Shown here: positions 5,683 through 12,713 of the stretch, piece after piece
Layout: each line of letters begins with the position of its first letter
Numbering within the stretch: position 1 is the stretch's first letter
Assembly (NCBI GenBank): GCA_025963615.1
Contig: JAOQAL010000060.1
Location: 1-15,279 of the forward strand
DNA: 15,279 bases
Direction of reading: 5' to 3'
From: Chitinophagaceae bacterium
GTDB taxonomy: Bacteria > Bacteroidota > Bacteroidia > Chitinophagales > Chitinophagaceae
Translations under genes and position numbers: made by a program
The notes under the pieces: generated by a model
The model's database searches: none
What the model saw: the letters and a program-made list of their open reading frames with translations, nothing else
What the model was told of the DNA's origin: nothing

Positions 5683-7983
5683 ATGAAAAAGCAACGATTA
5701 AACAACAGCGCTTCTTTAATTGCCGTACTATTAACAGTGGCACTGTGCTCCTGTTCAGGCAATAATTCCGGTAAGCCGCAGCCACCATCTTTTGAAAGAA
5801 AAGTAGTAGATACGAACCCGCCATCTAAGCCATTATCTCCTGAAGAAAGCATCGAAAAAATTCAGTTGCCACCCGGATTTCACATTGAGTTGGTTGCAAG
5901 TGAACCCCTGATACAGGAACCGGTAGCCTTATGCTGGGACGGGAATGGTAAAATGTATGTTGCAGAAATGAATACTTACATGAAAGATGCCAATGCAACG
6001 GGTGAGTTTGAACCAACAAGCAGGATCAAAATGTTGGAAGATACCGATGGTGACGGGAAAATGGATAAGTCGACTGTATTTATAGACAGCCTTGTATTGC
6101 CACGCACGATCCTCGCGGTCGGTGATCAATTATTGGTTGGATTAACTAATGTACAGCATATATGGAGCTACAGAGATACTAACGGTGATGGCAAAGCAGA
6201 TGAGAAGAAAATTGTTTTTCGAAATGATGTTCTGGATGTCAGGAACCTGGAACATCAAAATGGTGCATTATACCGGAACCTGGATAACTGGATCTATCCA
6301 TCCCGGGACAACCTTCGTTATAAATACAAGAACGGTATGCTGCAAGCCGATACCATGATCGACAATATGATTGGCCAATGGGGACTAACCAGCGACAATT
6401 ATGGCCGTCTATTTTATTCGGAAGCCGGTCCTGGATTACCAGCCGTGCAGATACAGCAAATGCCGGCTTATGGCTCCTTAAACTTTGCTGATCAGTATAC
6501 CAAAGACTTTACCAAACCATGGCCCATCATTGGTACCGTTGATGCGCAGGGCGGAAGAGACGTGCTTCGACCTGAAGATAATACCCTCAAAGAATTTACT
6601 TCTGGTTGCGGACAGTCTATTTTTCGCGGCGACCGGTTACCAAAAGATATGGTAGGTGATTATTTTATTCCGGAACCAGTTGGGAGGATCATTAAGCGGG
6701 GCAAGGTAATAAACAGGGATGGAAAAATTTATATTGAAGACGCTTACCAACAAAAAGACTGGTTGGCATCCGCGGATATGAATTTTCGCCCCATTAACAC
6801 CTATACAGGTCCTGATGGCTGTTTTTATATTGTTGACATGTATCATGGCATCATCCAGGAAAGCGAATGGTCAAAACCAGGGACCTACCTCGGCCAAATC
6901 ATTGCCCAAAAGGAATTATACAAAACGAGGGGAATGGGTCGCATTTACAGGGTAGTATATGATGGCCTTAAGCCAGATACTGTCAAGCCGAATATGCTGA
7001 ATGAGCCTTCCGACAAATTGATTACTTATCTTGATCATCCCAATGGATGGTGGCGTGATAATGCACAACAACTACTTACTGTGCGAAATGATAAAACGGT
7101 AGTGCCCGCATTAAAAAAAATAGCGACCGGTGAGCAGGCGAACTTGTCACAAAAGCCCGGTGAACTTGCCCGCATTCACGCTTTATGGACATTAGAAGGC
7201 CTGGATGCGATGGATAAACCCACCCTTATCCATGCACTTCACGATATTGATGCGCAGGTGAGGAAGACCGCGGTATGGATAAGTGAACTATATATAAAAC
7301 AAAACGATGAGCAGGTATTGGATCAACTGGCAAAGCTAAAAGAGGATCCCAGTGCAGACGTGCGCATCCAGTTATCCCTGTCACTCCGCAGTTATAAGAT
7401 TAAAAAAGCGCAGGCTATCTTGAAGGAGTTGCTTGAGGCCAATAAAAACAATGAGATGATGCAGTTCTCGTATAAAACGTTTACAGAAGCGCAAAAGATA
7501 AAAGAGATAGAAGAACAGAGAACAAAAAACTTAAGTGCTGCTGACAGGGAACTGGTTACCAATGGCGCCACGATTTATAAACAGCTATGTACTACTTGTC
7601 ATGGAGAAGGAGGTAAAGGAATTACGATTGGAGGTAAAGAAATGCCTGCGCCCGCCCTTGCCGGTTCGCCTCGTTTACGTGGCGACAAAATCATGAACAT
7701 ACAACTGATGCTGTACGGCTTGAAAGGGCCTGTCGATGGCAATAATTATCCAAATACAATGCCTTCTATGAAATCCAATGACGACAAATGGATTGCTTCC
7801 GTGCTGAGTTATGTACGCAACAGCAGCGAACTGGGTAATAAATCGTCAGTGGTTACTGAGGAAGAGGTAAAGACCGTTCGTGCCAATTCCCCGAAAGACA
7901 TACCCGGAGGCATTAGTTTGCAATTACTGGAGATATTTAAACTGGGCCGGGCAGAGCACAGCAACTGGGATAAAAAGCGTTGA
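5683..7983 (+). CDS. Lipoprotein dehydrogenase with HEAT repeats and C-terminal cytochrome c
   Basis: The 766-residue protein starts at ATG 5683; an upstream in-frame TTG at 5617 lies in repeat DNA and would bury the signal peptide. The N-terminus (MKKQRLNN, hydrophobic core, LCSCS) is a lipoprotein signal with C24 as the likely lipidated cysteine. Residues ~60-440 match the PVC/Bacteroidota 'putative membrane-bound dehydrogenase' beta-propeller related to sugar dehydrogenases. They carry two calcium-loop motifs, DTDGDGKMD (120-128) and DTNGDGKAD (165-173). Residues ~454-586 are HEAT-like helical repeats. The C-terminus is a class I cytochrome c: C636-T-T-C639-H640 binds heme, and M693 or M696 (NTMPSM) is the probable axial ligand. 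It likely oxidises a sugar or glycoside in the periplasm and passes electrons to the heme. Two exported-protein genes follow at 63- and 61-bp gaps and look co-transcribed. The substrate is unknown. Confidence 0.88.
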   Translation: MKKQRLNNSASLIAVLLTVALCSCSGNNSGKPQPPSFERKVVDTNPPSKPLSPEESIEKIQLPPGFHIELVASEPLIQEPVALCWDGNGKMYVAEMNTYMKDANATGEFEPTSRIKMLEDTDGDGKMDKSTVFIDSLVLPRTILAVGDQLLVGLTNVQHIWSYRDTNGDGKADEKKIVFRNDVLDVRNLEHQNGALYRNLDNWIYPSRDNLRYKYKNGMLQADTMIDNMIGQWGLTSDNYGRLFYSEAGPGLPAVQIQQMPAYGSLNFADQYTKDFTKPWPIIGTVDAQGGRDVLRPEDNTLKEFTSGCGQSIFRGDRLPKDMVGDYFIPEPVGRIIKRGKVINRDGKIYIEDAYQQKDWLASADMNFRPINTYTGPDGCFYIVDMYHGIIQESEWSKPGTYLGQIIAQKELYKTRGMGRIYRVVYDGLKPDTVKPNMLNEPSDKLITYLDHPNGWWRDNAQQLLTVRNDKTVVPALKKIATGEQANLSQKPGELARIHALWTLEGLDAMDKPTLIHALHDIDAQVRKTAVWISELYIKQNDEQVLDQLAKLKEDPSADVRIQLSLSLRSYKIKKAQAILKELLEANKNNEMMQFSYKTFTEAQKIKEIEEQRTKNLSAADRELVTNGATIYKQLCTTCHGEGGKGITIGGKEMPAPALAGSPRLRGDKIMNIQLMLYGLKGPVDGNNYPNTMPSMKSNDDKWIASVLSYVRNSSELGNKSSVVTEEEVKTVRANSPKDIPGGISLQLLEIFKLGRAEHSNWDKKR

Positions 7984-8046
7984 TAAACATAATCCAGATA
8001 GGAAAGAATATGAAGCAGCTAACTATAAAACAAACCAGCATATAAC

Positions 8047-8844
8047 ATGAAAATTAACAGCATGGTCTTTGTTTGTTCGTGTCTCTTCCTGGCAAAAGAG
8101 GTTTCAGCCCAGCAACCGGAACTCGTCAATAAGTTTGGGATGCAGTTTGTATTATTAAATCCGGGACGCACGATCATTGGTAAATTCCAGCCAACCGTGG
8201 GCTACGTAAATTTTCAAGGACAGCCTCTTCCTGAAAAATTAACTGCCGCTGCAACGGCCATGGCGAAAAAAGATGCCATGCCCGGGTTTACTGCAGAAAT
8301 CAGGAAGGAATTTTACATCGGCAAGTTTGAAGTAACCCAGGAGCAATGGCAAAAAGTAATGAACAATAATCCATCTTTTTTTAAAAATGATAGCTCTGCC
8401 AATAAACCGGTTGAAAATATAACCTGGAACGATGCACATGCATTTATAAAAAAGCTGAATGCAATAGATAAAAAATACCGATACCGCTTGCCAACAGAAT
8501 TTGAATGGGAATATGCTGCAAGGGCGGGTGCACAAGATGATATTTCATGGGAAAATATCCGTGCTTCGGCAGTCCTTTCAGGCAATGCCCCTTCAGTTGG
8601 TGGAACCAGGCAGCCCAATGCCTGGGGGCTATACGATATGCTCGGCAATGTGTGGGAATGGGTGGAAGATTTTTACAATGAAAAAATATTTGCAGATCCT
8701 GTGCCACCTACGTGGGGTCAACAACACGTGTTAAAAGGCGCCTCCTTTACAGGCGATGTAAAGAATGCCACTTATATGACACATGCCGGGGGACCGGGAA
8801 ATGGATTTGATATCGGCCTGCGTATTGTGATGCAAAAAAAATAA
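8047..8844 (+). CDS. Exported FGE/SUMF1-fold protein lacking catalytic cysteines
   Basis: The 265-residue product has a signal peptide (about residues 1-21, cleavage after VSA) and a formylglycine-generating-enzyme-like fold. Recognisable blocks in order are FEVTQEQWQKVM (94-105), PVENITWNDAHAFIKKLN (121-138), YRLPTEFEWEYAARAG (146-161), NAWGLYDMLGNVWEWVEDFY (191-210), HVLKGASF (227-234) and GLRIV (257-261). True FGEs use a cysteine pair after the GGSW-like block to bind copper and oxidise the target cysteine. Here that segment has no cysteine, and the only cysteines in the protein (C10, C12) are in the signal peptide. Sulfatase activation is therefore very unlikely. No sulfatase gene is present either. 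It is probably a ligand-binding or structural partner of the flanking dehydrogenase and DUF1080 protein, which is an inference from context. Confidence 0.88.
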   Translation: MKINSMVFVCSCLFLAKEVSAQQPELVNKFGMQFVLLNPGRTIIGKFQPTVGYVNFQGQPLPEKLTAAATAMAKKDAMPGFTAEIRKEFYIGKFEVTQEQWQKVMNNNPSFFKNDSSANKPVENITWNDAHAFIKKLNAIDKKYRYRLPTEFEWEYAARAGAQDDISWENIRASAVLSGNAPSVGGTRQPNAWGLYDMLGNVWEWVEDFYNEKIFADPVPPTWGQQHVLKGASFTGDVKNATYMTHAGGPGNGFDIGLRIVMQKK

Positions 8845-8905
8845 AAAGGGAATGGTGATAATAAAAGTTTCTTTAGATGCGGTGACATAAAATAATAATT
8901 AAACG

Positions 8906-9595
8906 ATGCTACAACTAAATCTTTCTATCATGGTACTTGCCATTTCTTGCGGCGTGCTGGATGCCCAGCCACCACCGGGTTTTACTTCCATCTTTAATGG
9001 TCATGATATACAGGGTTGGCATATCAGCCGAACCACGCACCAGGGTACGGTGTTGAGTTGTACGGTGCAGGATAGCGCCATCGTCATAACACAAAAACCT
9101 TTCGGACAGGGCGGCGTTTTATTAAGTGACAAAAAGTATAAAAACTTTGAACTTTACCTGGAGGCAAAAATTGATTCCATGACCAATGGCGGCATTTTTA
9201 TCAGATCGTCGGAAAGTGGAATAGCCTATCAAATAGAAATTGATGAGAACTCGGGAACTACCGGGAATCTACTGGGAGAACGGATGCCGGTGAGCAAGTC
9301 CGCTGTAGCAAAGCAACGGGCAAAAGTATGGAAAGCCAATGATTGGAATTCATTCAGGATAAGAATGACCGGCGATATACCGCATATAACTTTATGGATT
9401 AATGATGTGCAGATGTGGGATGTTACAGAACCCAAAAATGATTTCATTGCCGGCGCCACAACGGGTATGATCGGTTTACAGTCACACTGGACTGCGCTTT
9501 ATTCTTCAGCTTCCGGTAAATGGAATGGACTTGGATTATGGGCGCCGGGAGCTGTGCACCGGTTTCGGCATATTGCTATCAAAGAGATAGAATAA
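8906..9595 (+). CDS. DUF1080 / 3-keto-disaccharide hydrolase family exported protein
   Basis: This 229-residue protein begins with a signal peptide (MLQLNLSIMVLAISCGVLDA, cleavage near residue 20). The rest is a single DUF1080 (PF06439) domain, a concanavalin-like jelly roll. Characteristic blocks are FTSIFNGHDIQGW (26-38), FELYLEAKID (81-90), NGGIFIRSS (94-102), YQIEIDEN (108-115), WNSFRIRM (147-154) and GMIGLQSH (187-194). The family is now linked to hydrolysis or elimination of 3-keto glycosides, the products of sugar C3 oxidation. Lying third in a cluster that begins with a periplasmic dehydrogenase, it is likely to cleave the oxidised glycoside. The start ATG at 8906 is 61 bp after the previous stop. 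The exact reaction and substrate are not determined by the sequence. Confidence 0.88.
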   Translation: MLQLNLSIMVLAISCGVLDAQPPPGFTSIFNGHDIQGWHISRTTHQGTVLSCTVQDSAIVITQKPFGQGGVLLSDKKYKNFELYLEAKIDSMTNGGIFIRSSESGIAYQIEIDENSGTTGNLLGERMPVSKSAVAKQRAKVWKANDWNSFRIRMTGDIPHITLWINDVQMWDVTEPKNDFIAGATTGMIGLQSHWTALYSSASGKWNGLGLWAPGAVHRFRHIAIKEIE

Positions 9596-10012
9596 ACTTC
9601 AGGCAGAAGGTCTTTCTGATTCTGAATGGTCTGCTTTGTGAGAACCTTTAAACTTCATACAAACGGAAGAGAAAACTTTTGGAGTTTATTGAAACGCGGT
9701 ATTATAGGCATCTTTCACCAAGTAAGCCCAAAACATTTGCAGAGTGCAAAACTCATCGCGATATCTCTTAAAATAATCCAGCGGAGATATTGAGATAGTA
9801 AAGATTGATTTTTAACAGTTCATCTCTTTGCGTTCTTTGCTTCTTTGCGCCCTTTGCGTGAAACATTCACGACTTTCTACGTTTCCGGGAGTGGTCAATA
9901 AGCTATTCATGGTCTGATAGCAGCTATTGCAACTGAAAGAAATAAAATTTTGGCTTAAATAAGCAGTCTGTGAGCCGGAACACGACAATAGCTTGAGGTT
10001 CTTTTCCATTCT
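9596..10012. other. 417-bp convergent intergenic region, no gene supported
   Basis: This lies between the 3' ends of the plus-strand DUF1080 gene and the minus-strand fabD. I see a small hairpin (TTTGCA, GAG, TGCAAA at 9736-9750) and a weak ATATCTC...GAGATAT pair near 9770-9790. A CTTTGCG-type simple repeat lies at 9825-9859. None has a clear U-tract, so no terminator is called. A minus-strand open frame across 9812-10009 ends in residues that are just the translated repeat (TQRAQRSKERKE) and is not accepted as a gene. Confidence 0.6.
9825..9859. repeat. Short CTTTGCG-type repeat (8-9 bp period)
   Basis: Four consecutive units are present: TCTTTGCGT, TCTTTGCT, TCTTTGCGC and CCTTTGCGT, followed by GAAAC. 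Similar CTTTGCG strings are a recurrent intergenic motif in many Bacteroidota genomes and are often mis-called as small basic peptides on the opposite strand. Confidence 0.7.
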
Positions 10013-10903
10013 TTAATTCTGCCCCGATACAATCATGGAATTATCGATCTTTAAAATCAGTCCCTGCAATACTTTGCCGGGACCTACTTCTGTAAATTTT
10101 GCAGCGCCGTCTTTAATCATTGATTGAACACTTTGCGTCCACCGAACAGCGCCTGTTAGTTGTTCGATCAGGTTTTCTTTTATTTCTTCCCGGTCATAGA
10201 CCGCTTTGGCCACTACATTCTGGTACACATGCGCCGTAGGCTGATGAAAGGTTATTTTTTCAATAGCCGCTTTCAGTTCTTTTTTTGCGGGCTCCATCAA
10301 AGGTGAATGGAATGCTCCGCCTACGGGTAATACCAAGGCCCGCTTCGCGCCGGCCATTTTCATTCTTTCACAGGCTATATCGATCCCCTTTATAGAACCG
10401 CTTATAACCAACTGGCCGGGACAGTTATAGTTAGCCGGCACGACTATTTCACCGGTTTCTTTTTGTACTTCAGCACAAATTTTCTCTACCTTATCATCTG
10501 CCAGCCCCAGCACCGCAGCCATGGTAGAAGGATTTATTTCGCAGGCTTTTTGCATAGCCTGGGCACGGATGGAAACGAGGTTCAGTGCATCTTCAAAACT
10601 AAGCGTACCATTGGCCACCAGGGCGGAGAATTCGCCTAGTGAATGACCGGCTACCATATCTGGTCTCGCATCGTCAATGCTTTTAAATGCTATCATGGAA
10701 TGCATGAAAACAGCAGGCTGGGTCACATTGGTTTGTTTCAGGTCGTCCTCGCTGCCGTTAAACATAATATCAGAAAGCCGAAAGCCTAATATTTCGTTTG
10801 CCTGTTCAAATAATTTCTTCGCGAAAGCGCTGTTTTCGTAATGTTCTTTACCCATTCCAATGTGTTGCGATCCTTGCCCCGGAAATACGAATGCATGCTT
10901 CAT
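10013..10903 (-). CDS. fabD: Malonyl CoA-acyl carrier protein transacylase (FabD)
   Basis: The 296-residue enzyme moves malonyl from CoA to ACP to feed fatty acid elongation. The nucleophile is S88 in GHSLGEFSALV, the catalytic histidine is H199 in GAFHSPLM and the carboxylate-binding arginine is R113 in SIRAQAMQ. The N-terminal FPGQGSQHIGMG (7-18) supplies the oxyanion-hole glutamine, and NCPGQLVISG (160-169) is also family-typical. The start chosen is the ATG at 10903. An upstream in-frame TTG at 10936 lies inside the folE terminator hairpin and adds residues not found in FabD. It lies downstream of folE on the same strand but behind that terminator, so a promoter of its own is expected. 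AACATTTG at about 10919-10912 (one mismatch to TAnnTTTG) is a weak candidate and would give a very short leader. Confidence 0.97.
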   Translation of the reverse strand: MKHAFVFPGQGSQHIGMGKEHYENSAFAKKLFEQANEILGFRLSDIMFNGSEDDLKQTNVTQPAVFMHSMIAFKSIDDARPDMVAGHSLGEFSALVANGTLSFEDALNLVSIRAQAMQKACEINPSTMAAVLGLADDKVEKICAEVQKETGEIVVPANYNCPGQLVISGSIKGIDIACERMKMAGAKRALVLPVGGAFHSPLMEPAKKELKAAIEKITFHQPTAHVYQNVVAKAVYDREEIKENLIEQLTGAVRWTQSVQSMIKDGAAKFTEVGPGKVLQGLILKIDNSMIVSGQN

Positions 10904-10926
10904 ATAGCAAATGTTATTTAAACAAA

Positions 10927-10967
10927 AATGCCACAAAGGTTTTAACTAAAAAAATCTTTGTGGCATT
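10927..10967 (-). terminator. Intrinsic terminator of folE
   Basis: On the minus strand, AATGCCACAAAG (10967-10956) pairs perfectly with CTTTGTGGCATT (10938-10927). The stem is 12 bp and can be extended by about five more A-T and G-T pairs, leaving a 7-nt loop. It is followed directly by TTTTTGTTT, a U-tract. It begins 18 nt after the folE stop and ends 23 nt before the fabD ATG. On the plus strand the stem is preceded by an A-run, so it could act in both directions to some degree. Confidence 0.75.
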
Positions 10968-10985
10968 CCGGTAATAACGGGCTCT

Positions 10986-11582
10986 TCAGCTCAATTTAGC
11001 AGAAATGAGCTTTAAAAACTCACTGCGGGTTGAATTCTTTTGAAATTCTCCATCAAATGCCGAGGTGGTAGTTACGGAATTCTGTTTTTGTACACCCCGC
11101 ATCATCATACACAGGTGTTGCGCTTCAATTACTACCGCCACACCCAGCGGGTTCAAGGTATCTTTTATAGCGTGCAAAATGTGCGTTGTCAACCGCTCCT
11201 GCACCTGCAGTCTTCTCGAAAACACATCTACTACTCTTGCAATTTTACTTAAACCGGTGATCCAGCCATTGGGTATATAGGCAATATGCGCTTTACCGAA
11301 AAAAGGAAGCATATGATGCTCGCACATAGAATACAACTCAATATCCTTTACAATAATCATCTCGCTTACTTCTTCATGAAACTTTGCAGAATTCAAAATA
11401 GCATGGGCATCCTGGTTGTAACCCTGCATCATATCCTGCATTGCTTTAGCTACCCGTTCCGGAGTTTTAATCAGTCCCTCCCGTTCCGGGTCTTCTCCAA
11501 GTAGTGACAATGCCTTTTTATAATTATTTGACAACGCTGTTGTCACTTCCTCATCGTACTGATCAATTTTTTTATAGCCCAT
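10986..11582 (-). CDS. folE: GTP cyclohydrolase I (FolE)
   Basis: This 198-residue enzyme converts GTP to 7,8-dihydroneopterin triphosphate, the entry to folate and other pterins. Zinc ligands are C87 and H90 in [10 protein letters not shown] and C158 in QHLCMMMRG. Other family blocks are [12 protein letters not shown] (37-48), [21 protein letters not shown] (96-116) and RLQVQERLT (124-132). Length is normal. The ATG at 11582 is used as the start. An upstream in-frame TTG at 11615 would place the N-terminus in the heptamer repeat array. The PTPS/QueD-family gene upstream on the same strand uses this enzyme's product, though 419 bp of repeat DNA separates them. A strong terminator follows the stop codon. 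Confidence 0.96.
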   Translation of the reverse strand: MGYKKIDQYDEEVTTALSNNYKKALSLLGEDPEREGLIKTPERVAKAMQDMMQGYNQDAHAILNSAKFHEEVSEMIIVKDIELYSMCEHHMLPFFGKAHIAYIPNGWITGLSKIARVVDVFSRRLQVQERLTTHILHAIKDTLNPLGVAVVIEAQHLCMMMRGVQKQNSVTTTSAFDGEFQKNSTRSEFLKLISAKLS

Positions 11583-11606
11583 AGATAAGTTTATAGTTTT
11601 GAATAA

Positions 11607-11995
11607 GCTGCACAATGCAAGCTACGAGCTGTGAGCTGCAAGCTGCGAGCTACGAGTCTGAAATAAGTTAAAGAATTACAGTTTGGTTATCTAAAAAATA
11701 TAAATAATCAATAAACACCGTTTGGTACCCAATCACCGCATTCACTAATGAATTTCCCAAAAACACGAAACCATAAACTACAAACTATAAACTGCTGCAA
11801 GTTGCAAGCTGCGAGCTATGAGCTGCAAGCTACAAGCTACGAGTCTGAAATAAGTTAAAGAATTACAGTTTGGTCAACAAAAAAATATTAATAATCAATA
11901 AACAACGTTCGGTACCCAATCACCCGCATTCACTAATGAATTTCCAAAAAACACGAAACCATAAACTACAAACTATAAACTATAAACTATAAACT
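11607..11995. repeat. Tandem 187-bp duplication built of heptamer arrays and a ~110-bp core
   Basis: The 419-bp gap between folE and the queD-like gene holds no gene. It has the order: heptamers (11607-11662), core A (11663-11772), heptamers (11773-11849), core B (11850-11960), heptamers (11961-11995). The GAGTCTG at each core's left edge lies at 11654 and 11841, exactly 187 bp apart. The cores are nearly identical (for example GAATTACAGTTTGGT and CATTCACTAATGAATTT in both), with a few substitutions and single-base indels. The middle array is eleven exact-phase 7-mers, first of type ATAAACT and then GCTRYRA. The last array is five ATAAACT-type units. GCTRYRA units followed by CTGAAATAAG also occur at 5553-5592. 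Confidence 0.85.
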
Positions 11996-12001
11996 GCTTT
12001 C

Positions 12002-12418
12002 TCACTCCACAGGATATTCCACAAAATTTCTCGGTGTCTCATATAAGCGGATATGAAGATCCTTTTTCTTATCAATCAACGGGCGTAAAATTTTGTATAT
12101 CTCAATCGCTATATTTTCCGCAGTCGGATTAAGCTCTTTGAATTCTTTTGTATCAAGGTTCAGATTTTTGTGATCAAAGCGGCCAAGTATTTCTTCTCTT
12201 ATAATATCAGAAAGAATTTTAAGATCCATAACATAACCTGTCTTTTTATCCGGCTTACCGGTCACTTTCACTTCCAGCTCATAATTATGACCATGGTAAT
12301 TGGGTAATGCACACTTGCCAAAAATTCTTTCATTGGTAGCTTCATCCCACTCCGGATTAAACAGGCGATGGGCTGCATTAAAATGCTCCCGCCGGAAAAC
12401 TGCTACTTTTTTACTCAT
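12002..12418 (-). CDS. queD: 6-pyruvoyl-tetrahydropterin synthase / QueD family protein
   Basis: The 138-residue protein belongs to the T-fold PTPS/QueD family, which acts on 7,8-dihydroneopterin triphosphate. Zinc ligands are H17 (FNAAHRLF), H42 and H44 (NYHGHNYELEV). The catalytic cysteine is C36 in FGKCALPN, the acid/base pair D82-H83 is in FDHKNLN, and E127 in LYETPRN anchors the pterin. The spacing GKC...HGHNY and the segment TAENIAIEIYKIL resemble animal-type 6-pyruvoyl-tetrahydropterin synthase as much as QueD of queuosine synthesis, so the symbol is provisional. No queC, queE, queF or sepiapterin-reductase gene is in view to decide. It starts at ATG 12418. FolE, which makes its substrate, is the next gene downstream on the same strand. 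Confidence 0.9.
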   Translation of the reverse strand: MSKKVAVFRREHFNAAHRLFNPEWDEATNERIFGKCALPNYHGHNYELEVKVTGKPDKKTGYVMDLKILSDIIREEILGRFDHKNLNLDTKEFKELNPTAENIAIEIYKILRPLIDKKKDLHIRLYETPRNFVEYPVE

Positions 12419-12568
12419 TGCTTACAAAAGATTTAAATCTGTGCTCAGGCCACTGCGGCAGAAGTGTGCTGCTCAAGCGACCAGGAATAGTACAAACAAT
12501 TTATTTTTAAAAGAGTTTAAACGGACAGGCAAATATTCCTGACAACAGCCGGGTGCCCATTTGCAGGT

Positions 12569-12595
12569 CAAATGTACATCATCCGGTTACAGCAA
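12569..12595 (-). promoter_or_regulatory. Weak candidate promoter for the queD-like gene
   Basis: On the minus strand TACATTTG (12576-12569) matches TAnnTTTG perfectly. TTG at 12595-12593 is 16 bp upstream, slightly short of the usual spacing. The leader would be about 140 nt. A small inverted repeat (CATTTG/CAAATG, 12558-12574) overlaps the -7 element. Confidence 0.25.
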
Positions 12596-12713
12596 CGATT
12601 TGAATTGAGGCTAAATTATTTTGACCCGTACAGATTCCGGGTAAATATGCCGTGTTGGGATACAGATTTACTCCATTGGCTGAGCGGTTCGGCCCTCAAA
12701 GCGGAATGAACTT

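Noticed and set aside
9812..10009. Minus-strand small basic peptide frame
   Set aside because: Its C-terminal residues (TQRAQRSKERKE) are the translation of the CTTTGCG repeat, a well-known source of false gene calls.
11583..11615. TTG-initiated N-terminal extension of FolE
   Set aside because: The added codons fall partly in the repeat array, and the ATG at 11582 gives a normal-length enzyme.
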